Assembly: GCA_910585715.1 (NCBI GenBank)
Contig: CAJUEX010000068.1
Coordinates: 1 to 14,001, forward strand
Source of the DNA: an uncultured Lachnospiraceae bacterium
GTDB lineage: Bacteria > Bacillota > Clostridia > Lachnospirales > Lachnospiraceae
Reading direction: 5' to 3'
DNA: 14,001 bases
Positions within the stretch are counted from its first letter, which is position 1. Every line of letters starts with the position of its first letter. Below, piece by piece: positions 1 to 6,494 of this stretch. A model generated the notes under the pieces. It did not search any database. It was not told the DNA's origin and saw only the letters and a program-made list of their open reading frames with translations. Position numbers and translations under genes: made by a program.

Positions 1-1256
1 TTCATATGCCGGATATAGTCGAAGCCATGAAAGGAAATGGCTTCGTTATTTACTTCCACTTGAAGGGCTGCCCCTGTATGAATGGCAATTCGGCAGATAA
101 AGCCGTTTAAGGCGTCGGAAAGATGCTGGGTCAGTATTAGGGAGTAATTTTTCAAGATATTTACAATAATATAACCGACATTCTTTGTAGCCACCATAAT
201 ATTCCCGCTGGCAGTATCAGGCATAATCGTACCTGCAGACAAAAGATTTCTGATTATAGTCTCACTGATGACAGCAGCTATAGAGACACCCGCAAAGCAT
301 GCCGACTGTATGAGGGAAAGAAGCTTATCCTTTTTTTGCAGGCGAACAATAAGGAGCCATGGAAGAAAGAAAATCATGGAAGCGCAAATACTGGTTTTGG
401 TAAGAAAAGCAAATGCCACTGTAAGCGCTGTGAAAAAAAGCAGCTTTAAGGTCTCTTTCTTAAAAACCAGATGTTCCATATGGATAAACCGGAGCAGATA
501 ATAAAGAAACAGGGCAAACCACATGGCGCCAAACAAGTCGTTTTGCGTGGTCACGCTCTGGGAAATGGTCAAAGGCATGGTAACAAAAAGAAAAGCGCTG
601 AGAATGGAAAAGCTGCGGTCTGTTCCAAGCATCCTTGCACACTTGTAGATATAAAGGGAAGTGACCGGCATGGCGGCATATTGAAGCATATTCAAAAAAC
701 TGTCGCTGCCGGTAAGAAGATACATATGAAGCAGGTTGTACTCCGCTAACACAGGGGAGTAGTTCTGCCTGTCAATATTGGTAATAAAATGGTTTACGCT
801 CTGATTGTCAATCCAATGGGCAATTCTGCCTAAATGGTAGGTCATGGAATCAAAATTATATGGTACTGTAAAGAGAGCAGCCACAAATAAAAGGGCAAAA
901 AGAAAGAGCATCAGGGAAGTCATAAACTTTTCGGCGGGAGAAAAACTGTGCCATAAACGGCATAAGCAGGATTTTATATATGCGCCGGGAGTCTCTTCTG
1001 TTTCAAAAGAATATTTTGTTTTTGCAGGAACGTGCCTGAATATAAGTACAAGCAGAATGGCAGACAGTAAAAGCCAGCACACAAAAAGGCTGATGCCGTT
1101 TAACCGGTGGAAAATGCTTAAAAGATTGGTAATGATTAACAGCGCCAGCTGCCATAAGAGCAGGGAACGTGCAGTGGTTTCAAAAAAATCAGTTTCTTCC
1201 TTCATTTTTATGAAAATAAAAAATAATAAAAATGTAATGGGCAATAATAAAATCAT
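1..1256 (-). CDS. GT-C membrane glycosyltransferase, family 39-like (partial, C-terminus off window)
   Basis: The reading frame is open from the ATG at 1256-1254 to the left edge (418 complete codons, no stop), so the C-terminus is missing. The start is set by AAAGGAGAG six bases upstream. The protein is very hydrophobic, with membrane segments near residues 1-17, 31-50, 55-74 and 112-132 and several more after 190. After the fourth segment comes the loop DSMTYHLGRIAHWI (136-149), followed by RQ (163-164) and AEYNLLHMYLL (171-181). This matches the acidic first external loop of GT-C enzymes that take a sugar from a polyprenyl-phosphate donor (PMT/ArnT-like). Inference: it adds a sugar to a surface glycan or protein on the outer face of the membrane. 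It is divergent from another GT-C-like gene and close to a polyprenyl-phosphate sugar synthase, which could make its donor. The acceptor cannot be read from the sequence. Confidence 0.8.
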   Translation of the reverse strand, partial: MILLLPITFLLFFIFIKMKEETDFFETTARSLLLWQLALLIITNLLSIFHRLNGISLFVCWLLLSAILLVLIFRHVPAKTKYSFETEETPGAYIKSCLCRLWHSFSPAEKFMTSLMLFLFALLFVAALFTVPYNFDSMTYHLGRIAHWIDNQSVNHFITNIDRQNYSPVLAEYNLLHMYLLTGSDSFLNMLQYAAMPVTSLYIYKCARMLGTDRSFSILSAFLFVTMPLTISQSVTTQNDLFGAMWFALFLYYLLRFIHMEHLVFKKETLKLLFFTALTVAFAFLTKTSICASMIFFLPWLLIVRLQKKDKLLSLIQSACFAGVSIAAVISETIIRNLLSAGTIMPDTASGNIMVATKNVGYIIVNILKNYSLILTQHLSDALNGFICRIAIHTGAALQVEVNNEAISFHGFDYIRHM

Positions 1257-1265
1257 AGAACTCTC

Positions 1266-1297
1266 CTTTGACAAAAAATGGTAGATTTTATACTATA
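1266..1297 (+). promoter_or_regulatory. Candidate promoter of the surface-glycan cluster
   Basis: A consensus -35 TTGACA at 1266-1271 is followed by TATACT at 1287-1292 (15-base spacer, short) or TATAAA at 1292-1297 (20-base spacer, long). Neither spacing is ideal. The -35 lies over the ribosome binding site of the opposing gene, and the -10 region is shared with the opposing promoter. Confidence 0.4.
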
Positions 1298-1313
1298 AAA
1301 GAGGTATACTGTT
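1285..1313 (-). promoter_or_regulatory. Promoter of the minus-strand GT-C gene
   Basis: Read on the minus strand, TTAACA (1313-1308) is followed after 17 bases by TATAAA (1290-1285). The predicted start would leave a leader of about 20 bases before the ATG at 1256. It overlaps the opposing promoter for the gene at 1384. Confidence 0.5.
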
Positions 1314-1383
1314 AAAAGAATACAGAGGTCTGTAAAATACTTTAATGATTGTCACATTATATCATATTCCGAAAGATTTTAAT

Positions 1384-2976
1384 ATGAAAAAAAAGCAAAT
1401 ATATTTACTGATTAGTGCGCTGGTTTTCTGGCTCCTTACCTTTTTTACAGATACGAAGCTGTTTACCAGAGAGCCGTTGAATATGAATTGCCTGCCCGTA
1501 GATGAAGCGGCGGCTGATTTTTTCTATATTGCAACAAAAATACTGGTATTTGGATTTATCTATGGATTCCTTTCATTTCTGATGTACGCATGGAAAAGTA
1601 AAACGGTATGGATTCCCTTCGTTTTGTTTTTCCTTGTGTATATGGCAGGACTATTTATCGCTTATCCCGGCTATTATATGAATGATGACCCTATTATTTT
1701 TGCCTATGCCACAAGGTATTATCCGGTTTACTGGCATCAATACTTAACCTCCCTGTTCTATATGACGGGGATGTCATTGTTTCCCGCTTCCTGCGGTCCG
1801 GTGCTTTTAAGCGATATATTATATGCAATGGTCTACAGCTATATTTTCCATGAAGGATATAATCTGTTTTCGGGTAAGAGCAAATGGCTTCTGGGGCTTT
1901 TGGGGATATTTCCTTTTGTATTGTTAGGCGCGCTGATGTGTTTTCGCCCTGCTGTCTATTCCAGTTTTTTCCTGTTTTATACAATGCTGCTTGTTTTTGA
2001 CAGGAAAAGAGGCAGGCTTTTAGACAATAAAAAAATGCTTCTGCTTGCCTTTCTGACCGGGCTGTTATCCTTATGGAGAAGTGAAGGAATACTGCTTCTT
2101 TTGTTTGCACCCGTATTATTAGCGTTTGCTTACCGGAAGGCTTCTGTTAAGAGGCTGTTGGTATTTTTTGTTGTTTCCATAGCGTGCTTTCTGGTTTTAA
2201 AAATTCCTCAGTCCATTGGCGAGGAAAAGTATTACGGAAGCGATTATCTGATTATTTCCACCACAAGACCCTTATCCGTTATTGTTCACAGGGAACAGAA
2301 GTATGAGGGCGCAAAGGAGGATTTGGAAAATATAAGCAGAATTACGGAATACGGATATCTTCACAATGATTCCTTATCCTGCAGCGCCTATAACCGCTAT
2401 AATTCCGACCATAATAAAGGACGTTACACCCAGACGGGCGCAGATAAGGCGGCACAAAAAGCATATTTAAAAAGCGCTGTTAGAATGATACTCCATAATC
2501 TGGATTTATATTTAGGGGAAAGGCTCCAGCTTTTCCTTGTCACCAATGGATTTTATCAGTATGATACAAGTATGGTTCTGGATTTAAAGCCGGTGGTTGC
2601 CACGGATTTTCACCTGTACGACCATGATAAGGCATATGGCTTTGAAATGCTGGAGGCTTATAAGAGAATCAACAGGGACGGCAGTGACAGCTATGCCATG
2701 CTTTTATTCCGGTTTGGAGGAGAAGCTTATGTTCCCATGCTTCTTCTGGCAATGGGGATTCTGGCAGCAGCCCTTATCAGAAAAAAGTGGTTTTATGTTA
2801 TATTGTTTTTGTCTTTATTTGCCAGAGAAGCCATTATTTTTTTAACGGCTCCGGCATCCTTTATTCAATACAGCTATCCATTTATGTACGTTACGGCAGC
2901 AGTTGGAATGGTATTGTTCATAGAGGCAGCGGAGAAAAGAAAAACGGGAAAGGGAAATGAAAGGGTAGACAGATGA
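1384..2976 (+). CDS. DUF6020-like membrane glycosyltransferase (GT-C type)
   Basis: From the ATG at 1384 the product is 530 residues starting MKKKQIYLLISALVFW, a positively charged end followed at once by a membrane segment. An earlier in-frame ATG at 1345 has no ribosome binding site; the site before 1384 is also weak, so the start is not firm. About ten membrane segments are visible. The external loop YPGYYMNDD (94-102), the later WHQ (117-119) and a WRSEGI stretch after several more segments resemble the DUF6020 family, predicted membrane glycosyltransferases with an acidic catalytic loop. A large soluble loop lies in the second half. The stop overlaps the next start by 4 bases (ATGA), so translation is probably coupled with the family 2 glycosyltransferase. 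Inference: it transfers a polyprenyl-linked sugar at the cell surface. The family call is moderate; the membrane topology is clear. Confidence 0.75.
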   Translation: MKKKQIYLLISALVFWLLTFFTDTKLFTREPLNMNCLPVDEAAADFFYIATKILVFGFIYGFLSFLMYAWKSKTVWIPFVLFFLVYMAGLFIAYPGYYMNDDPIIFAYATRYYPVYWHQYLTSLFYMTGMSLFPASCGPVLLSDILYAMVYSYIFHEGYNLFSGKSKWLLGLLGIFPFVLLGALMCFRPAVYSSFFLFYTMLLVFDRKRGRLLDNKKMLLLAFLTGLLSLWRSEGILLLLFAPVLLAFAYRKASVKRLLVFFVVSIACFLVLKIPQSIGEEKYYGSDYLIISTTRPLSVIVHREQKYEGAKEDLENISRITEYGYLHNDSLSCSAYNRYNSDHNKGRYTQTGADKAAQKAYLKSAVRMILHNLDLYLGERLQLFLVTNGFYQYDTSMVLDLKPVVATDFHLYDHDKAYGFEMLEAYKRINRDGSDSYAMLLFRFGGEAYVPMLLLAMGILAAALIRKKWFYVILFLSLFAREAIIFLTAPASFIQYSYPFMYVTAAVGMVLFIEAAEKRKTGKGNERVDR

Positions 2977-3665
2977 ACTTGGAAAATTATACGCTTTCCA
3001 TTGTAATACCATGTTACAATGAACGGGAAAATATTATCGCGATTGTGGAAAAGATTCTGGAGACTCCTGTTTTAAAGAAGGAAATTATCGTAGTGGACGA
3101 TATGTCTACGGATGGCACAAGGGATATTTTAGAGCAGAAGGTAAAGCCTCTTGTAAGCAAAATCGTATACCATAAACAAAACGGGGGAAAAGGCGCCGCC
3201 TTAAAAACCGGATTTGCCCATGCTACAGGTGATATTGTCATTATTCAGGATGCGGATTTGGAATATGACCCTATGGAATATGAATTGGTGACAGCGCCGA
3301 TACTAAAAGGAGAAGCAGATGTTGTATATGGCTCCAGGTTCCTTGCCTCCAAGGCAAAAGGATATGTAACAAACCGGATGGCTAACAAGTTTCTTACAAG
3401 GCTGTCCAATCTGTTTACGCATCTGAGGCTGACTGATATGGAGACATGCTATAAGGCATTTAAAAGAGAGATTATTCAGTCTGTGGATATTGAAGAAAAA
3501 AGGTTTGGCTTTGAACCGGAAATTACGGCTAAGATAGCAAGAATGAATATCCGGATAAAAGAAGTGCCCATTTCCTATTTTCCCAGAACTATGGAAGAGG
3601 GAAAGAAAATAGGCTTCAAGGATGGTCTGAGAGCTATTTACTGTATTTGGAAATACCGAAAGTGA
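2973..3665 (+). CDS. Family 2 glycosyltransferase, DPM1-like (polyprenyl-phosphate sugar synthase)
   Basis: A soluble protein of 230 residues with the full GT-A fold signature: LSIVIPCYNEREN (8-20), VVDDMSTDG (40-48), GGKGAALKTGF (71-81), and the metal-binding DxD in QDADLEYDP (92-100). This arrangement is that of dolichyl-phosphate mannose synthase and bacterial relatives, which move a sugar from a nucleotide to polyprenyl phosphate on the cytoplasmic face. There is no C-terminal membrane domain, unlike GtrB/ArnC-type enzymes, so it would bind the membrane peripherally. It overlaps the upstream membrane glycosyltransferase by 4 bases and is followed 17 bases later by the UDP-xylose synthase gene. 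The expected logic is that it loads a lipid carrier used by the neighbouring GT-C proteins. The sugar (hexose or pentose) is not determinable here. Confidence 0.88.
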   Translation: MNLENYTLSIVIPCYNERENIIAIVEKILETPVLKKEIIVVDDMSTDGTRDILEQKVKPLVSKIVYHKQNGGKGAALKTGFAHATGDIVIIQDADLEYDPMEYELVTAPILKGEADVVYGSRFLASKAKGYVTNRMANKFLTRLSNLFTHLRLTDMETCYKAFKREIIQSVDIEEKRFGFEPEITAKIARMNIRIKEVPISYFPRTMEEGKKIGFKDGLRAIYCIWKYRK

Positions 3666-3682
3666 CAGATGGAGTGAAAAAT

Positions 3683-4615
3683 ATGAATCGTATATTAGTA
3701 ACGGGAGGAGCCGGATTTTTAGGCTCACATTTATGTGACAGATTATTAAAAGAAGGAAACGACGTGCTTTGTCTGGACAATTTGTTTACCGGAAGCAAAG
3801 ATAATATAAGGCACTTGATTGACAATCCCTGTTTTGAGTTTATCCGTCATGATATTTCGCAGCCTGTTTATCTGGAGGTGGACCGGATTTATAATCTTGC
3901 CTGCCCTGCAAGCCCTGTCCATTATCAGCATGACCCTATTCAGACTGCAAAGACAAATGTATATGGAGCAATCAACATGTTGGGTCTGGCGAAAAGAACA
4001 GGAGCAAGGATTCTGCAGGCAAGCACCAGTGAAGTGTATGGAGACCCTCAGGTGCATCCCCAGCCGGAATCCTATAGAGGCTGTGTCAATCCCATTGGTA
4101 TCAGGTCATGCTATGATGAAGGAAAGCGAATGGCAGAAACCTTGTTTTTTGACTATCACAGGGAGCATCAGATAGAAATAAAGGTAATGCGTATCTTTAA
4201 TACCTATGGGCCCAGAATGAATCCTGATGACGGAAGAGTGGTGAGCAATTTTATTGTTCAGGCGCTGAAAAATGAAGATATTACCATATATGGGGATGGG
4301 AAACAGACAAGAAGCTTTTGCTATGTGGATGATTTGATTGACGGCATGATAAGGCTCATGAATTCCCCCGAAGAGTTTACCGGCCCGGTAAATATCGGCA
4401 ATCCGGGAGAATTTACCATGCTTGAGCTGGCAGAAAAGGTAATTGCCCTTACCGGCTCTGATTCGAGAATTGTTTATGAGCCTCTTCCAAGCGACGACCC
4501 CAAACAGAGAAAACCGGTAATCGAGCTTGCTAAGAAGCAGCTGGACTGGGAGCCCCGAATACCTTTGGAGGAGGGGCTGAAAAGAACGATAGCTTATTTT
4601 CGGGAAATTGTATAA
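3683..4615 (+). CDS. uxs: UDP-glucuronate decarboxylase (UDP-xylose synthase), short-chain dehydrogenase type
   Basis: Product of 310 residues starting MNRILVTGGAGFLGSH; GGAG lies eight bases before this ATG, whereas the longer in-frame start at 3647 lies inside the upstream gene. The NAD-binding motif GGAGFLG is at 8-14. The catalytic set is complete: TSEVYG (115-120) with YDEGK (Y144, K148). The stretches RHDISQP, NLACPASPVHYQ, MRIFNTYGPRM and DDGRVVSNFI are typical of UDP-glucuronate decarboxylases rather than of UDP-glucose 4-epimerase or dTDP-glucose dehydratase. The enzyme oxidises UDP-glucuronate at C4, decarboxylates it and reduces it back to UDP-xylose with bound NAD. It is the last gene of the cluster begun by the two glycosyltransferases, suggesting that a pentose enters the glycan. 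No UDP-glucose dehydrogenase gene is in the window, so the substrate must come from elsewhere. Confidence 0.9.
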   Translation: MNRILVTGGAGFLGSHLCDRLLKEGNDVLCLDNLFTGSKDNIRHLIDNPCFEFIRHDISQPVYLEVDRIYNLACPASPVHYQHDPIQTAKTNVYGAINMLGLAKRTGARILQASTSEVYGDPQVHPQPESYRGCVNPIGIRSCYDEGKRMAETLFFDYHREHQIEIKVMRIFNTYGPRMNPDDGRVVSNFIVQALKNEDITIYGDGKQTRSFCYVDDLIDGMIRLMNSPEEFTGPVNIGNPGEFTMLELAEKVIALTGSDSRIVYEPLPSDDPKQRKPVIELAKKQLDWEPRIPLEEGLKRTIAYFREIV

Positions 4616-4645
4616 CAAATTTTCTATAAAATTTTCCAACATTTT

Positions 4646-4674
4646 GTGACAGAATAAAAAAACTATGTTATAAT
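4646..4674 (+). promoter_or_regulatory. Promoter of the small Xre-type regulator gene
   Basis: GTGACA (4646-4651), 17-base spacer, TATAAT (4669-4674) preceded by the extended -10 element TGT (4666-4668). It shows that the regulator can be transcribed separately from the cluster ending at 4615. No convincing terminator lies between that stop and this promoter. Confidence 0.7.
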
Positions 4675-4728
4675 AACCCATGTCCCTAAAGGATGAGCAA
4701 TTGGCGAAAGCCGTTTATGGAGGTAGTT

Positions 4729-5058
4729 ATGACAAAATCACAAATATTAAAAAAATCAATTTTATCACAGTATAAAAGTGTCAGACAATTTTCTCTTGAA
4801 ATGAATATTCCATACAGCACTTTAGTAACTGCATTGGACAGAGGCATTGAAGGAATGGCATATGGTACAGTAGTGCGTATCTGTGATAAGTTGAATTTGA
4901 ATCCGGTTACCTTTGCATCTTTGGAAGATGCTACTGTTTCGGAAAAGCTTTTGGAAAACCGGGTTATGAAATATTATGTAAAGCTGAATAACGAAGGAAA
5001 AGAGAAAGTATTGGGATTGATGGAAGATTTTGCCCAATTAAAGAAATATAAAAAATAG
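4729..5058 (+). CDS. Small Xre/Cro-type helix-turn-helix protein
   Basis: Product of 109 residues. The ATG at 4729 is chosen because GGAGG sits five bases upstream; an in-frame ATG at 4693 has none. Residues 5-62 form a Cro/C1-like domain: SVRQFSLEMNIPYSTLVTAL (17-36) has the helix-turn-helix pattern, and VVRICDKLNLNPVTF (48-62) is the following helix common in this family. The C-terminal half (72-109) is charged and probably helical, without a recognised ligand domain. It has its own promoter and probably its own terminator. It lies between the UDP-xylose synthase and UDP-galactopyranose mutase genes, so it may control surface-sugar genes, but its target cannot be seen. It could equally be an unrelated single-gene regulator. 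Confidence 0.75.
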   Translation: MTKSQILKKSILSQYKSVRQFSLEMNIPYSTLVTALDRGIEGMAYGTVVRICDKLNLNPVTFASLEDATVSEKLLENRVMKYYVKLNNEGKEKVLGLMEDFAQLKKYKK

Positions 5059-5079
5059 ATGATGATAGAAAGATGATTG

Positions 5080-5104
5080 CCCTTTGCTTTTTGCAGAGGG
5101 TTTC
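5080..5104 (+). terminator. Candidate intrinsic terminator after the regulator gene
   Basis: CCCTTTGC (5080-5087) pairs with GCAGAGGG (5093-5100), one G-T pair, around a TTTTT loop. It is followed by TTTCTTC. It stands 21 bases after the regulator stop. The T-tract is short, so termination may be partial and allow read-through into the next gene. Confidence 0.5.
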
Positions 5105-5178
5105 TTCATATATGGGAAATGTATGGAAAGGAATTTGAAAAGGCGTTTTGCAACAGAAAGGAGTCGGAGAGAAGGAAG

Positions 5179-6279
5179 ATGAAGTATGACTATTTAATTG
5201 TAGGGGCAGGGCTTTTCGGCAGTGTATTTGCTTATGAAATGAAAAAGAAAGGGAAAAGCTGTCTTGTTATAGAAAAAAGAAACCACATTGCCGGAAATAT
5301 TTATACACAAAAACAGGAAGATATCTGGGTGCATAAATATGGCGCCCATATTTTCCATACTTCTGATAAGAAGATATGGGATTATGTAAACCAATTTGCG
5401 GATTTTAACCAATATATCAACAGCCCTGTTGCAGTTTATAAGGGTAAGATTTATAATATGCCCTTTAATATGAACACCTTTAGTAAAATGTGGGGGATTA
5501 TCACTCCGGGGCAGGCGAAAGAGATAATCAAAAAACAGATTGAACAGGCGGGAATCAAAGAGCCGGCAAATCTGGAGGAACAGGCTGTTTCCCTGGTGGG
5601 AACGGATGTGTATGAGAAGCTTATAAAGGGCTATACGGAAAAACAGTGGGGAAGGGACTGCAGGGATTTGCCGGCATTTATTATTAAAAGGCTTCCGCTT
5701 CGTTTTACTTATGATAATAATTATTTTAATGACAGGTATCAGGGGAACCCCATTGGGGGATATACTCAAATCGTGGAAAAGCTCCTTTCCGGAATAGAAG
5801 TGAGATGCGCGGTTGAATATAAGGAATTTATGGCAAACACAGAGGATTTATTTGAAAAGATTGTATATACAGGGATGATTGATGAATTTTTTGATTATAA
5901 GCTGGGGGCGCTGGAATACCGCTCCCTGCGGTTTGAGGAAGAAACATTGCCTGAAGTGGATAATTATCAGGGGAATGCAGTAGTGAATTATACGGAAAGA
6001 GAAGTGCCCTATACAAGAATCATCGAGCATAAGCATTTTGAATTCGGCACTCAGCCCTCTACTGTTATTACAAGGGAATATCCGGCTGCATGGAATAAAG
6101 GAGACGAACCTTATTATCCTGTCAATGATGAGAAAAATTCTGCCCTTTATGAAAAATACAGTGAGCTTGCCGCAAAAGAAAGAAATGTTTTGTTCGGCGG
6201 ACGGCTCGGGCAGTATAAATACTATGATATGGACAAGGTGATTCGGGAAGCGTTGCTTATGGCAGAAGCCCAGCTATAA
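5179..6279 (+). CDS. glf: UDP-galactopyranose mutase
   Basis: Product of 366 residues, the usual length for the family. The start at 5179 puts the FAD-binding motif VGAGLFG at residues 8-14, right behind the first strand; GGAGAG lies about nine bases before it. The first acidic residue after the Rossmann fold is in VIEKRNHIAGN (30-40). GAHIFHT (55-61), YTEKQWG (152-158) and the block NYFNDRYQGNPIGGYT (181-196) are family hallmarks that shape the flavin and substrate pocket. The flavoenzyme interconverts UDP-galactopyranose and UDP-galactofuranose, giving the furanose donor for surface polysaccharides. It is close to, but separated by a regulator gene from, the GT/UDP-xylose cluster. No clear promoter is visible in the 120 bases before it, so it may depend on read-through from 4646-4674. 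Confidence 0.95.
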   Translation: MKYDYLIVGAGLFGSVFAYEMKKKGKSCLVIEKRNHIAGNIYTQKQEDIWVHKYGAHIFHTSDKKIWDYVNQFADFNQYINSPVAVYKGKIYNMPFNMNTFSKMWGIITPGQAKEIIKKQIEQAGIKEPANLEEQAVSLVGTDVYEKLIKGYTEKQWGRDCRDLPAFIIKRLPLRFTYDNNYFNDRYQGNPIGGYTQIVEKLLSGIEVRCAVEYKEFMANTEDLFEKIVYTGMIDEFFDYKLGALEYRSLRFEEETLPEVDNYQGNAVVNYTEREVPYTRIIEHKHFEFGTQPSTVITREYPAAWNKGDEPYYPVNDEKNSALYEKYSELAAKERNVLFGGRLGQYKYYDMDKVIREALLMAEAQL

Positions 6280-6287
6280 AAAGTAAA

Positions 6288-6330
6288 AGTTCAGCCTGCG
6301 TCCTCAAATCCAAAACTTGCAGGCTGAACT
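6288..6330. repeat. Mini-palindrome sharing the ends of the long foldback elements
   Basis: Perfect 12-bp inverted repeat: AGTTCAGCCTGC (6288-6299) and its complement (6319-6330), with a 19-base loop. It begins eight bases after the glf stop. The outer nine bases, AGTTCAGCC, equal the outer end of the long elements at 8129 and 11130. The 15 bases at 6322-6336 (GGCTGAACTGTTACG) equal the complement of 11124-11138, including flank outside the stem. No T-tract follows, so it is not a standard terminator. It could be an internally deleted member of the family. Confidence 0.7.
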
Positions 6331-6340
6331 GTTACGAAAA

Positions 6341-6386
6341 AACACCGGATAAAAAAATTTCTCTTGCACTTTTTTTATCCGGTGTT
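6341..6386. promoter_or_regulatory. Perfect 17-bp palindrome enclosing the carboxyltransferase promoter
   Basis: AACACCGGATAAAAAAA (6341-6357) is exactly complementary to 6370-6386, with a 12-base loop (6358-6369). The -35 hexamer occupies the second half of the loop and the right arm fills the promoter spacer up to the first base of the -10. As DNA it could be an operator for a dimeric repressor. As RNA read through from glf it would be a strong hairpin, but its GC pairs lie at the base rather than next to a T-tract. Confidence 0.75.
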
Positions 6387-6391
6387 ATAAT
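6364..6391 (+). promoter_or_regulatory. Promoter of the carboxyltransferase gene
   Basis: TTGCAC (6364-6369), 16-base spacer, TATAAT (6386-6391) with extended element TGT (6383-6385). Downstream in the ~100-base leader are a small palindrome GATATT-TTG-AATATC (6399-6413) and two copies of CAAAGTATT (6413-6421 and 6429-6437), possible control sites of unknown meaning. Confidence 0.7.
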
Positions 6392-6494
6392 ATAGAAAGA
6401 TATTTTGAATATCAAAGTATTTAAAGTTCAAAGTATTGGAGTTTCAAAACAAAAAATGACAAATCACAGGATATGAAGGAAAGAGGATAGTGTT

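Noticed and set aside
844..1284. A plus-strand open frame of 146 codons opposite the left GT-C gene
   Set aside because: The minus strand has a 418-codon frame with a good ribosome binding site and clear membrane glycosyltransferase motifs; the plus frame is lysine-rich, without a ribosome binding site, and is its antisense shadow.
4613..4640. AAATTTT...AAAATTT inverted repeat after the UDP-xylose synthase gene as a terminator
   Set aside because: It consists only of A-T pairs, with no GC-rich stem or T-tract, so it would not terminate reliably.
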